This document shows positions 11,035 through 23,337 of a stretch of DNA of 64,000 bases, piece by piece. The stretch is taken from NCBI GenBank assembly GCA_026182355.1, contig JAPFBL010001617.1:1-64000 (forward strand), given 5' to 3'. This DNA is from Hermatobates lingyangjiaoensis. Lineage: Eukaryota; Arthropoda; Insecta; Hemiptera; Hermatobatidae. Below the pieces are notes generated by a model that saw nothing but the letters and a program-made list of their open reading frames with translations, searched no databases and was not told the origin of the DNA. The position numbers were made by a program, and so were the translations under genes. The stretch's first letter is position 1, and every line of letters starts with the position of its first letter.

Positions 11035-11892
11035 GATTTTCTCTGTCCATCCACAAAATTTGAAATATCAGTTTTTAGTTGTCAGTATGATAGATCCTCT
11101 ACTTGCACTAATTATTTTCGCATTGCATCATTGTAATCTATTCTTTAATTCTTGGATTAAAATATGTATATAATTAAAATAATCGAAAATATTATTTTCG
11201 ATTCAATGGATTCGAAGTGGTGTTGTAAAAATCTCCTTTAAAATCCAAGAAGCAGCCTAGGTGACTCATTTTAGATTTAATGAGTTTTTTTACCTTGTCA
11301 ACCGAAGTTTCTGCAACTGAGCTGTCCTTCCGATACGTCTATAGTACCTTATGAAGATGTTCATTTAATAAAAACTGCCCTAATCAGTTACTGCCCAGAT
11401 TTAATTAAATCTGGGGATGGAATTTTTTTTATAATCACTATAGTTATAGAAATGTGAATTGCAAGAAACTTACAATATTGTTGTCGTGACTTTTTTTTAT
11501 TTATCTGGTGAAATTTGGTGTGTTATTTGGTTGCAGTTCAGTGTCCTGTGTTTATTCAAACTAGACAGTTATAGAAATTCTCAGATTGTTTTCATTTAAA
11601 AAAATCTCAATGAATACTTAATTTTGTCTCTTTCAAAATTTTGTTCTTCTGTAAGTCGTCTCACGTACTTGTCTCAAATATCCATTTATTTTCAAGTTGT
11701 AATTTTTTGCTCATTTTATGAAATTTTTTTATATACATTTGAATGATTTTATTATTTCCTATTATTTCATCTGTTTCGTAGGCCAATGAAATAGGTTTTA
11801 GATAAAAGTTGAATCATCAGCATTGAAAGTTTCATTTGATCTGAAGAACTGAGTTCTGTTAAATTTTATATATTTTAAAAAATAACTTACTA

Positions 11893-11898
<6 letters not shown>
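11035..11898. other. No feature recognised
   Basis: AT-rich spacer before a (TA)n tract. Confidence 0.5.
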
Positions 11899-11933
<35 letters not shown>

Positions 11934-12151
11934 AGATTTCACATAAACACGTGAAATAACAATCAATGATCAAACCACAATAAGAAAATGGGAAAACAAG
12001 AACAAGATCTTTCAACCGCAACAAGCGGTCTTCGTCAAAGTTAACCGCTTGTTACGGTTGGAATATTTTAGTCTTGTTTTCCCATTTCATATTGTGGTTT
12101 TATCATTGATTGTTATTTCACGTGTTTATGTGAAATCTTTATATATATATA
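11899..12151. mobile_element. PLE terminal palindrome (family 1), bounded by (TA)n
   Basis: A palindrome (11931-12139) starts ACAAGATTTCACATAAACAC and ends with its reverse complement. The inner arms contain ACCGCTTGTTACGGTT and the reverse of it. (TA)n tracts flank both sides. The centre has lost part of the hammerhead-like core, and the left arm has TTGACGA where CTGACGA is expected. Confidence 0.75.
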
Positions 12152-12443
12152 TTGTTAAATAGCAGAGCAGGTTCTGCATTCATGATTTTTTTCAGTAATT
12201 GTTCTTTTTTTCTAAAAAGAGAAAAAAAGGAGACCTTACTGTCTCCAACCGTCGCTTAGCAAGTACGCTTGGTGTCCCCATCTCAACTCTCCTGATGACG
12301 GTTCAACCAAAAATTAGTGATAGAAGTGTGTACGTATCTTTGCTCTGTGTCTTTGGTTTACTGAGAAACGTATATATATAAAAAATTTTGTATTTTGGTA
12401 GCTGACCTTAATTCGAACATTTTTTATTAAATAGTATGCCAAG

Positions 12444-13133
12444 TTTCATTTTTGTTCTTTTCAGAGCTTTCTAAAACTGGTTTTCCACCTCTCAGGTAAT
12501 ATGTACAACAATTTATCAAACTATTTATTGTGGAAGTCCATTACCATAATACAGATTACAGAAAAACTGTATATACGAATACGAACTGTATATGTTATAC
12601 GAACATATAACTCAAAAAATAAAGTGTTTTAACGTTTTAAGTCTACTTTGATCATGTTTAGGGAGTTTTAAGCAATGACTAGAATTAAAAATTTACAAAA
12701 ATACAAACAAAAACTATAAATATTCAAATTATTAAGAAGAATAACATAATAAAAATAACATAATAAGCGTGGGAGGTTACACAGGCCTTTACAGGTTCTG
12801 ATGTTGCAGGTTGTTTATTGGGATTCATCTATTAACGAAAAGCACTGAACCCTTTTAACTCAATTAGAATTGTTATTATTTTGCGTTCCTGCGTGGCGTT
12901 TTAAAATTATTGTCTAGCTCGTTGTCTGATTGTTCATGTTCGGTTTCTTCTCTCTTATGCACAGCGCTTCCAAAATTTTCAGTCTACTGTGGTGATTCAC
13001 TTCATAAAGTACTTCAATATCTGATTTAATTTTTCTCTGGTGAGTTTAACACTATGGGTACAGAAACCTGAAATTTATTAAGATATTACCTGAAAGGTGG
13101 AAAACCAGTTTTAGAAAATTAGAAAAATGAAAT
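12444..13133. mobile_element. Inverted-repeat element or remnant
   Basis: AAAACTGGTTTTCCACCT at about 12473-12490, with flanking sequence from 12444 to 12502, recurs in reverse complement at 13083-13133. The arms are roughly 50-60 bp with some mismatches. No transposase or target duplication was recognised between or beside them. Confidence 0.45.
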
Positions 13134-13199
13134 TGAAAAAGAAGAAAAATGAAAATTAAAAGGCTTCTAATCTTGTAAGTTATTCTATCACCGGCTGGT

Positions 13200-14104
13200 A
13201 AACTTATTTCGAAACCCCCAGAGATGCGGTGGTCTCCAACGTTTTGGATGTCGGTGATGCCTCACCTGTCCTGTCGTTAATTCTGTGTCGTCATTCATGT
13301 CTCCTTTTAACCTAAATTCTTACCCTATTCACAATCCCTCCTCCTGTATTTCCACTCACTGTATTAGTCCGTAATACTTACCTATTGAAATGCATCCAAT
13401 GTGATACCTTTTAAGTTGGTTTGGCATCTAGGATACTAAATCTTCGGATGAATAATCACAGGCTTTCGGTTGGTAAACGCAGCAGCCTCCCTGTCGCCAC
13501 TCACGCCAATTCTCACCACCTCAGCTTCAATGAATGTTTCACAGTCCAAGTAGTTAAACAAGTCCCCAGAGATAACAGACAAGTTGCTCTAAAAGCTTCT
13601 CAGGAAGCCCACATTTGGCTCCTGGGAGCACATTCTAAACCTGTCTTGAATTTAAACCGTTAGTTTATTTTTTTTAAACTTATATATCATTTTTAATTTT
13701 ATTTTATTTTAAAAATAAAATTTTTTTATTATTATTTTATTTTATATTCTTACAGTTTTTTAACTCATTATATTTAATGTGTTAATATTTCTTATATATT
13801 TCTTATATTTACTGTTTTCTTACCCTTTATTCTTCTTTAAATTTCTTTCATTCTCGACTCCTTAGTTTGTTTTTATTTTTCTCCTTCGCTACAGCACTGC
13901 TTTAGCCCTTTTACCAGAGAGTTTGTCAGTTGGCTGTTGTCTCTCCGTCAATTCACTTCTTCTCCCGAAGACGACCGCCATAACGATCGAAATATGAAAA
14001 AGTGAGTCCATTGTTACGTTTCTTTCTATATGTCAAAGTTCATTTTAAGTGTTATCAATCCCTCTGGATTGCATTTCGTTTACCACGTATATATATATAT
14101 ATAT
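13200..14104 (+). mobile_element. Penelope-like element 3' portion
   Basis: An endonuclease remnant (to 13663) is followed by a T-rich 3' UTR. The sequence CTCCCGAAGACGACCG to CGATCGAAATATGAAAAAG near 13968-14005 follows, and (TA)n begins at about 14087. The same order (EN, T-rich UTR, terminal motif, TA tract) occurs at 39380-40640 and 41279-42010. Confidence 0.72.
13330..13663 (+). pseudogene. PLE GIY-YIG endonuclease remnant
   Basis: The last 80 codons are open: SRILNLRMNNHRLSVGKRSS, then HANSHHLSFNECFTVQVVKQ, and LKASQEAHIWLLGAHSKP to a TAG at about 13661. This is the C-terminal half of a GIY-YIG nuclease, with the arginine helix LRMNNHR, a His-rich turn, and an E before WLL. The GIY and YIG strands upstream are broken by stops. 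Inverted and direct relatives lie at 40.8-42 kb. Confidence 0.72.
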
Positions 14105-14293
14105 GATCAAGCCACAATAAGAAAATGGGAAAACAAGACTAAGATCTTTCAACCGTAACAAGCGGTCTTCGTCAAAGTCAAAAACCCAACTCTGACGAGG
14201 ACCGCTTGTTACGGTTGAAAGATCTTAGTCTTGTTTTCCCATTTCTTATTGTGGTTTGATCATTGATTGTTATTTCACGTGTTTATGTGAAAT

Positions 14294-14332
<39 letters not shown>
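14087..14332. mobile_element. PLE terminal palindrome (family 1) with hammerhead-like motif
   Basis: The palindrome 14105-14297 lies between (TA)n tracts. The plus-strand arm carries CTGACGAG, the stem GACCG/CGGTT, GAA, AGATCT, T and AGTC in order (about 14193-14234). The minus-strand arm has the same order but TTGACGA at the core. Confidence 0.82.
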
Positions 14333-14336
<4 letters not shown>

Positions 14337-14945
14337 TGTGACTGACATTGCGTGAAGTTTGTTTTTTTTTTTGATTTCGAGAAAGAATAACCGTATAAAT
14401 CATTTTATAGTATCACAGGTATTGTATTTTTGAGGGAAAATCTTCCAATTCAAAATTAGAGATGGGTGTTCAGGAGTAGAATACTGATTTATTGGAAAAA
14501 CGTGGTGTCCAATATTAAAATGCCTACTGTCTTTCACTCATACCAATCAAATTGCCAAACATTTTATAAGTGTTTCGTCCAATGCACATAATGAAATTCA
14601 CGATAATCTATTGAATCCATAACCAAACTATTTCAGTGAAAACTGAAATGGCACGGCAACCTTAGCGTGTTGTCCATATTTGATTGATTGTAATACACTT
14701 TAGACTGCATTATAGTTTTATAGGTTGCTGGTGTCCTGGTTTAATTCATTTGAATTCATCAATAATTATTAAAGTTTTATGTTTTATGCGATCATGAAAT
14801 ATAACTATAATAACAGATGAATAAATAATTCTTTGGACGAACCAGTTACTTATTTGAAAGCTGTATACAATAATGTATAAAGTATTAACACCTAAGTTAT
14901 TCCTGTGTTTGACTAGTGATTTATTCCTTCACTACAAGTAAAGTA
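14333..14945. other. No feature recognised
   Basis: AT-rich spacer between a PLE palindrome and a Helitron 3' end. Confidence 0.5.
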
Positions 14946-15605
14946 CTAGTAGACGTGACCGTCTTTGACGGGGATTTTACTAAAATTCAGAGATGATACG
15001 TGGTATTTCAAAATATGATTAGGAAATAATAGAAAAGGAAAAAATATATTTATTAGCACAGTGTTAAGTAAGTGCCTATGTATACACCACATTAGCTGTC
15101 TGTCCTTCAGGTGCATGGAAGAACAGAGAGTAGGAACCTCTGACTTTTGAGCAAGTAACATACAGCTGAAAGTTGTACAAACCTTTAGCATTGAAAGGGA
15201 CAGTTACTAGGTATCAATGGTATGCAAGGTATAACCACTGACTCCCCAGTTCACACTCAGTCATGATATCAGCCTCTGTGACGTATCTGTGCAAAGCATG
15301 AATTCGGAGTCGTGTCCTGTTGCACATTTTTGGGACACTCAAGTTTCGTAACAGCATGATTGGTGCCCTACTTTAAGTTTTAAGTCATGAGCAGGCAGTC
15401 CAGGAGCAGTCACGTAGTCAAGAAATTCAGTTGGATAATGAACTGCTTCCTCATCACTAATCACTCTGTTTACTGACTTGTAAGTTCTTTCCTCACCTTG
15501 ATATAGTGCAAGAACTTGTTAATTGATTTTTCCTGCCAGCTCAATTGTAGGGGTGAGCATTGCTCGTTCAGAGAGCCAGTTATTCTGAATAGATGGCAGA
15601 TCTAC
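14946..15605 (-). mobile_element. 5'-truncated Helitron with helicase remnant
   Basis: On the minus strand the 3' end is a hairpin (CCGTCAAAGACGG) followed by TCACGTCTACTAG|T at 14946. Similarity to the copy at 5396-6578 runs to about 15605 (the ATAGATGGCAGATCT segment) and then stops, so the 5' third is missing. Helicase pieces are readable only with frameshifts. Confidence 0.78.
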
Positions 15606-16329
15606 TCAAACTTGTGAGGGTGATACAAATCATGCCATTTGACCGATCAAATGATTTTTGTACCTGAAAGTATAGCACTAGGTAGGAAATGAGGTGATGT
15701 ATTTTTTTTTCAAAATTGCTGTTGTCCTGGTTCTTCAATAAAAGAACATGAACATGAAACAATGTTCATGTTCTTTTTTAAGAAACGTTTTTGTAACGCT
15801 AAACAGTTGATTAAAGAATAATGACATTTTGCCAGAAAATTGAACAGAAAATTAATAATTTATGAAAAAAATTATTGACATTTCAAAACCCGTAAATGGC
15901 AAAAAAAACTATAAAAACTGAATGTTCATCCTGGGCAATGAATCACCTGCTATAGTTGTTTACATTTAATTACATTGTGTATATTGACTTAGACATTTTT
16001 TCAGTGAATCTACTGAACTAAAATTGATGTTTAGAGCTTTAATGAAAAAATTTGAAATGATTTTTGAAATCTAAAAATTAAATTTTGAAATCAAACATAT
16101 AATTTCTCTGCTTTCCATGTTATGATGCGTTTGTCCAACAAAATGCTCTAATCAATCTATATGTTGCACCCTTGAAGAAAACTTAATATATTGGATGTAA
16201 AGGTTCTTGTGTTTATGAATCATATTACCTTGGTATATTAAAGTAGGAGTAGTAAACTTCGTTGTATATTACAAAACGGATACTAATGTTAAGCTCATTA
16301 TTAAGTAATTCGGAATTTTTTATTCTTAA
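15606..16329. other. Spacer with a shared repeat motif
   Basis: At about 15925-15990 the minus strand carries TATAGCAGGTGATTCATTG and TCTAAGTCAATATACACAAT. These also occur, on the plus strand, at 21180-21250 and 24110-24200. Otherwise nothing is recognised. Confidence 0.45.
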
Positions 16330-17628
16330 CTAGCAAAGTACCTGTCATTGACGGAATCAAACATTTTATTATACATGGTATACCAAAATATCATTAGAAA
16401 TTATAGAAAAGTAGAAAATATCATTATTAGTATAGTGTTAAGCAAATGCCTCTGTATACACCACATTAGCTGTCTGTCCTTCAGGTTCATGAAACAACAA
16501 AGAGTTGGAACCTCTGACTCTTGGGCAAGCAAAATATGGGCAAAGTTGACCATGTGAGAAAAACTTGGTCTCACTGACTTTAATTCCTGCGGTAGATAGA
16601 GTTTCCCCTTGGGACTTAGTTAACGTCATTGCGAAACAGACGCTGAAAGGATATTGCCAACGTTTGAATGGAAACGGATAGTGGCTCAGAATCAATGGTA
16701 TGCCTGGTATACACACAGACTCCCCAGTACCATACCCAGTCATGATGTCCTCCTCTATGGCGTATCTGTGCAGAACACGAACTCAGAGTCTTGTCCCATT
16801 GCAGATTTTTGGGCACCAAGTTTCGTAACATGAAATTTGTTACTCTACTAAATCTCAGCATGGTGAGATTTAACTACTTTAAGTTTTTACTCAAGAGCAG
16901 GCAGTCCAGGAGTAGCCATGGAGTCAAGAAAGTCAGTTGGATAATAAACTGCTTCCTCATAACTAATTGCTCTTTTTCCTGATTTGTAAGTTCTTTCTTC
17001 CGCTTGATATAGCGTAAGAACTTGTTTGTTGATGTAGTAAGGGTTGAGAATTGCTCGTTTTCATCTTCAACTCTGGAAACACCTTTTCAATAAGCTCAAG
17101 TACGCAATATATTCATATACGCAAATGAAATTAAAATAAACTAACAAGACCTACTTGCTACTCCTGTATATTTTCAAAGTAAACATGTTTGTGAAGTTAG
17201 CGAAATACAGCTTAAAGGCTAATAACTTCGCTTTTACGCTGAATTTTCAATCCATTTAGAGCCTATATTTTAAGTTAGACATACAGAAATCTAGTGTCAA
17301 AGTTTCAGCTCGCTATGTCCCACGGTGGCTGAGTTTACTTGTGACAAACGTTTTTGCTTTAAACGTCCATAACTTCGTTCTTACATTGAATTAGCAATAA
17401 ATTTAGAACCTATATTTTAAGTTAGACATACAGAAATATACTGTCAAAGTTTCAGCTTGATATGTTTTATGGTGACTGAGTTTTCTTGTGACAAAATTTT
17501 GCTGACAAACCGACAGACATTTTTCTAAGGGTGGATTCGGTTTCTCTAATATATGTAATGTAAAGAATACTTGAAATGAGTGAGTTCTAAGCAATGTACA
17601 GACAAAATCATTCTTTTATTTATACAGA
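16330..17628 (-). mobile_element. Helitron with both ends and helicase remnant
   Basis: On the minus strand it begins A|TCTGTATAAATAAAAG at 17628 and ends GGTACTTTGCTAG|T at 16330, preceded by a CCGTCAATGAC hairpin-like segment. Both flanking bases fit Helitron insertion between A and T. At about 1.3 kb it is the best-bounded copy of the helicase-bearing family in the window. Confidence 0.87.
16438..16861 (-). pseudogene. Helitron helicase C-terminal remnant
   Basis: A 101-codon open stretch holds PLILSHYPFPFKRWQYPFSV, then CFAMTLTKSQGETLSTAGIK (core Pif1 motif) and VSETKFFSHGQL. It ends RVRGSNSLLFHEPEGQTANV followed by VYTEAFA. A frameshift separates it from the upstream piece VTNFMLRNLVPKN and the segment HRGGHHDWV. 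The Walker A region and Rep nuclease are absent. It is the longest uninterrupted helicase piece in the window but is still non-functional. Confidence 0.85.
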
Positions 17629-19902
17629 TTATTGGAAAATTTTGATTTTGGTGACAGTAACTGGGTTGTGTTTCTTTTTAAATAAGTCTTTAAATGTTCA
17701 TGTAACGAACAATTTTCTTTTAGTGGATAATCAGTATATACTACTGAAGCTGAAGTATTACGAGGTATAGTTGTACTCTTTCCTGATGTTGGAAAACCTG
17801 TATAAAATAGCTGTGTTCATCGTTTACCACTCCACGTACTATTATGTCAACTATGCTACTGTTTACCAATTTATCCACTTTCAAAGGAAAAACTTTTTTT
17901 TTTAATATTATTTTATTTAAGTACTATTACGTGAATTTTCTATTTCCAAAAAGTTAACTACATAATCACTCGAGCGATTACACATCTATGTATTTCACAA
18001 TCACAATACTTACAGTAAACTGAAAATCTTTTAAGTAACCCCTACATTACCTTCAAAGTAACCCTAATTCTTTGAAATCACAATTTGGTTTCAATACTTC
18101 GGTGTTTAAATATAAAAATAATGAAACCATGCTTCTTGGATTCGTTATTTTTATAGAAGATAATTGTATTAAAAATTTACTTAATCCTTGTAAACATTCA
18201 AAATTATTCACATTATGAATCTCACTTGATTGTATATCTGAAAATAAAACTTTTTAAAAAATGATTAATACATTATGTTCTGGGTTCAAAGGAGTTCTGA
18301 TGTAGGAGTTGAGTTAATCAATGTGCTTTTTCATGATATTCTTACACTCGTACTTAACAAGGTTTATACTGGTACACTATATCCTCTAAGAATAAATACC
18401 TCTCTTAGAAGATATTAAGTTCAGTAAGTTACAACCTCAACATCTTTATGAGATTAATTTTAAACAAAAGTTAAAAAACTTTCCGATTTTGGATTAAAAA
18501 TCAGTTGTGTTATATTCATCATTTTGTAGTTAATGTTCTACTACTAAAAATTATGTACTAATAAATTGAACATTTATTCAAGAATAAGTACTGTAATATT
18601 AAAAAATACGTATGCTCATATTATGGTTTTAATAAGTGTTACATCAAGAATGCAATTATTGGATGCTGTGTGTGAAGCTGAGGTCTAATATATTTTTCTG
18701 TCCAATATCATCCCCTGGCTATTCAGTTATAGGCGATAGCTCCCGTAGAGGCTGGACATGACATTCCGCTGTTTTGATGTCTTCTGCAGGTGAGAAGGTC
18801 CGTTCATTTCTTTCATTCTCGCTAAGTGGCCGTGTGTCTTTATCTTACAGGTTGCACTGGTAAAATGGGTCAGTAGGAAATCGTAGCCCATCAGTAAAAG
18901 GAATTCTGACACGTCGATTGATTTTGGTGAGGAATTTGGTATAGAATTCTTCGTGAAAATATTCTACATTCTTTTCCTCACGTGGGCTTCAATCAAATTC
19001 AGTAAAGGAAGGTAGGTACGGATGTCATTGTGAACCCCTTGCTTGCTTACATGTTGGCAATTTTATTCCTGTAAAGCCCTAATCTTTTGAATATTGATGC
19101 GAAGCGACTACTTTGTGTTCTGGAGTATTTCAATGTTACTGGACTGTCCACTTTTATATTTTTTAAAGAAAGAACAGTTACAGTTTTTTCGTTGTCAAGT
19201 AATTATGATTTCTGTTTTGTTTTAAGTTGGATTGTAAAATTATAAAACTTGTGCTATTGTTTAAAATCGTTTATTTAATAATTCCGAATACTTTAACGCG
19301 ACATTATAATCGAAATATCTATATATTTCCTAATTCTTGAATTTATACAAACAATTTTCTTATAATTATTATCAAACGTCTGCACGTAACTTCCCTGCCA
19401 AGCTTATTAAGAAGCTTCCATTTGAGTCTCTAACGTTGAATTTCGTGTAGATGTCAGAGTCGTATAGGTTATGAGGTTGTCTGCATCTTATCCTCCATTG
19501 GACACAAAGGGCACAAGCTCCATCCTCAACCCACGGTCCTGGAAGCAGTCGTGGCTAGTGTCGATAGTTGCATTGTAGGGAAACTACTCCATCGAAGATT
19601 GGTTTTGCTCAGGCGATAGACCCTTTAGCCGAGACCAATTTCCCCTAATGCCGGCCCTTGTTATGCTTAGTTATTAATTTAGACATCCATCAAGGACTAG
19701 GATACGGAAGATGGTAAATAAACTGTGATCTATATTTGAATACCAGAAGTGGGATCTTAAAACAAGACATAATTTCTGTTATTACATTTGCTTGTTATTG
19801 TAGTTGTGGTAAATATAAATATTGTAGATATATTTATCTTCAGGTTTGCAACTTGGAAATTATTTTTAGAATATTTTTATTTAATTTTTTTTTCTGTTTC
19901 AG
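17629..19902. other. Unassigned sequence upstream of the first visible YPEL exon
   Basis: A minus-strand open stretch at 18727-18912 (LLMGYDFLLTHFTSATCKIK...) matches no family I recognise and has stops upstream. No repeat ends were found. I searched this stretch and everything upstream for the first YPEL coding exon (a CxxC followed by an HDELISK-like end and a donor) and did not see it. Confidence 0.45.
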
Positions 19903-19946
19903 TCTTTTCAAGGAAGCCAAGGAAGGGCATACCTGTTCAACTCGGT
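19903..19946 (+). CDS. YPEL: Yippee-like protein (YPEL), internal coding exon
   Basis: YPEL proteins are small, highly conserved zinc-binding proteins (about 120 residues). They are found at nuclear, centrosomal and spindle sites and are linked to growth control; their biochemistry is poorly defined. This 44-bp exon encodes SFQGSQGRAYLFNS plus two bases of a Val codon, a signature of the family's middle. The acceptor TTTTTTTCTGTTTCAG precedes it and the donor GTAAGT follows. Phase matches the exon at 38839 exactly, and the break positions agree with known YPEL gene structure as I recall it. The exon supplying the N-terminus and first CxxC is not in view. Confidence is high because this exon and the two downstream exons join in frame. 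Confidence 0.93.
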
Positions 19947-20315
19947 GTAAGTAAAAAACTACTTCCATTAATTCGAGTCTATGTAAAGTTATAAATTGAT
20001 TTAACTGAATGTTGTATTTACTATACAGTTGCCAAGGAAAAGCGAATATGAAAAGAGAAAGAAAGAGGGTCAGGCAGACATTTGGTAATTCAGTACTACC
20101 ATTCTATTATGTAAGCTCCTGCCTAGAGTTTCAGTGCTGGAGCCCAGGAAGCAGAACTGGAGGCAATTGCCTTTAAATTTTGGTTCCATTAAAATGTTCC
20201 TTCTGTTTACATTCAAAAACCTTGGATATAAGAATTATCCAATGTCATTAATTATATTGTAAAAGAGATACTTTTTTTGATAACTTGTTTATAAACAGTG
20301 AATTTTTATCCAGGA

Positions 20316-22075
20316 TAAAAAATCTGGAGTGGCCTGCACTGAATTTTACTATAAGTGTCATTAACCACCACCTAATGTTTTGTGTTATTTACACTTAAAT
20401 CAATATGTATCATTTGCTTACATTTGGCTGTAATCATTTTATTAGTTATAAGAATCGTGAAATGAGTGGTGAATTAGACATTTTATTAAAAATTTTAAAC
20501 TAAGGGCCTGAAACTCATCGGTCTCGTATGCTCCGCAGCCACAGCTGTCTATCCCATTGATGTAGCTAAGTTCAACTTCAGATTTTAAGTTCATTAATAA
20601 CATTCATAAATACAGATAAAGAAATATCCTGCACTTCTATAGTTTTAGATATGATTTGACAGAAAACTTTGTCCATTCCGAGGTAATTGGTTCGAAAACA
20701 GATATAATGTGATCAAGGGTTTCTACCTCTTCTAGACACCAGAGTTTGCATTCTTCCTATGATGTCAAATACAGCTTCCAATCATAGTAGCTGAGTAAAC
20801 AAATTCAAACAGATGTTCTACATATATACTTAAATCCCCGTTTGAAGATACAGTATGCATAACAAATATAAGTACAGTTGGAATGCTTTTTCAAATAAAT
20901 TGTAATGTACTTCATAAAGATAATGTGATTCATAAACACAAAAAAAATTCCATATAATATTATATCCTATTCATGGATGCAACATACGGATTAAGTAGAG
21001 TTTTGTTAGACAAATCCATCATACCATAGAATGCATCAGAAATGGTATGTTTAATTGGCATTGATTTTTTATATATAAGAATTTATTTTTCTTACATCAA
21101 TATTAAGTAATTAAATCATTTCAAATTTTTGTATTAAACTTTTAAACATCACTTTTATTTCAATCGATTTACTTAAACAATTTCTAAGTCAATATAATCA
21201 ATGTAAACAAATCCGACAAGTATAGCAGGTGATTAGTCCAGGATGAACATTAAGTTTTTATATTTATAAATAGTAATCCCTTAATCCTAACAATATCCTC
21301 CACAAGCATTCCAGGAAATCCCAGAAGACGTCTGAAGAGGATGTGGCCAAGAGACTTACTACTGTGAACCGTTCTAAGTTTTTTTTTTTTCCTACTTAGA
21401 CCCACGCCAGGAAGTGTAGTCACTGGATTGCTTCTTCCCTCCTGTGTTTCCTCATACATCTGTGTTATCAGTGTCACTGGTAATGTAACTTACATTGTTG
21501 TGACTTTAAACAAATAAAAAAAAAAAATATTTTTCTTTCATTTTCAGTAAATTTTTCTTTTCTTTCAGTAAAAAATATGATTGCGTGAACTATATTAAAC
21601 TGGAAGTTATTGAAACTCTGATGTTCATTTCTTATCGTAGATGTAAACTTTCAACGAGTGATTATTATTATAAATAATCTACTTATAATAATCGGTGATT
21701 CGATGACACTGACATGTTTTATGACATTTTTCAGACAAAATAGGGAAATTTTGAAGTCTTAAGGAGAATGCTTTGGCTTAAATTTTCGATGTAGTAGGAG
21801 GTCAGATAAACGTTTAAGAATGTAACAGATCCTCTGGCGTGGATGAATTTTACAAGTGGCTATTTATGAGATCCACTGGCTATAGGAACAAAAACCATTT
21901 TCTCCTGTAAAGATTATTTTGTAACACGAAATCGTCATTTTCACTTTACAAAAGTTAAGTACTGCTGTGGTAATATAAATGATATTACACACATCAATTG
22001 TATGATATACAGATATAAGTGCATAAATTGATATTTTATTTACTTATAGTAAAGTTGAGTGTTGACCGCTCCAAA
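20316..22075. mobile_element. TIR element (family C), ~1.76 kb, no transposase seen
   Basis: The left end AAAAATCTGGAGTGGCCTGC, with ACTATAAGTGTC beyond it, faces a right end at 22040-22075 that reads, in reverse complement, AATTTGGAGCGGTCAACACT then CAACTTTACTATAAGTAAA. The interior is AT-rich and contains the TATAGCAGGTGATTAGTCC motif shared with 24160-24200. It lies in the YPEL intron. The superfamily is unknown. Confidence 0.6.
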
Positions 22076-23099
22076 TTTTTCTTAATGGCTTCGAAAACCC
22101 GCTCCTTGCATTAGTAGTTCATTATTATGTTAGAAACTTATTGCTAATTATTGATAGTACTAATTTGTACAAAAAAATGTTAATGAAAATATAATTTATG
22201 ATGAATTAATTTTTACAATCATTTTAAAGAAAACATTTCATTTTATATCAGTTATTAATTTAAGTAATGTTTGTTATATTAGTAGTAGTGAGAAAACCAA
22301 GTTTTTGATAAAAAAAGAAGAGTTAAAATATTCACTAATTCTTTGTGTGATTTTTTTGTAATTAATTATTAATATTGGTATATCAAATTAAGACATAGAA
22401 AAATAAGCTTGTTTGTCAAGAAGTCTGAGTCCACCTAAAGGTAAGTTAAATTGTTTTCCTCAGAATTAAGTTTGGTTGTGAGTAGATTGGTAAGCCATTT
22501 CGTCCACTTGACCAAAATAGTGCTCTGCTTTAGATAATATTCTTCATAAATTGCTGTTATCATTTATGTATAACCAGCAACAACTTTTCCCTTCTCTTTT
22601 GCAAAGTTAGCTTATCGACCTATTATCTGTGCCAAAACACTTCGTTTAAACTCCTTCCTATCAGTTTAGGCTCTCATTAAATTTTTTTCAACAAATTACA
22701 TTTATCATGACTACTTTTAATTTTTTTTCATTCCTCAAAAGCTTGGTATACTGGTTGACGACATCCTGTCTATTGAAATAGCGCTATAACCCAAACAAGG
22801 AACTTTGAATTCATAATCAGTAGTGAGAGGTTATTAGTAATCCAGAGATTGATAAATACTGAAGCACAAATATATCCATTTCCCCAAATATAAATACGAG
22901 TACAAACACAGATATTTTCCCAGCAAATAACCAAATGTGCTGGTTGGTTCCGATCTTGCCTATGTTTAGGAGTTTGTTTTCATCTCCCACCTTTGATGAT
23001 GAAAGTGTGGCTCATTCGCTATTTGGCCCGTACATCAGGTTCAATCCCGCTGTGTTGATTTCACACAGGAAGACCTACATTTTACTGTTTTCAAGTTTA
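22076..23099. other. Mostly unassigned intron sequence
   Basis: A B box-like GGTTCAATCCC at about 23039 with a weak A-box-like segment near 22995 could be another SINE head. Otherwise nothing is recognised. Confidence 0.4.
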
Positions 23100-23300
23100 T
23101 TAGAGTAGGAATCTCTTATGGATGGGTACCTGATATCCTACTGGTTCAGACTAACTGTGTTTTACGCCTCTCTGAGGGACAATATGAGGAGCTACATTTT
23201 ACAATTCCTCAAATGAAACATCTTAGTGCCCTCACCAAAATCCGAATCTCCAATCTTCAGTGCTGGCGATAAGCATGTATGCTAGCCCATACTCGGTCCG
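23100..23300 (-). mobile_element. Diverged SINE copy, minus strand
   Basis: The plus-strand text GTACCTGATATCCTACTGG, TTCAGACTAACTG and CCTCTCTGAGGGACA matches the reverse complement of the SINE body at 4840-4915. The region corresponding to the tRNA-like head (about 23230-23290) is badly eroded. Boundaries are approximate. Confidence 0.5.
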
Positions 23301-23337
23301 GACTTCCAGAGGAATTTTATCCTTGAATTTACGAAGA

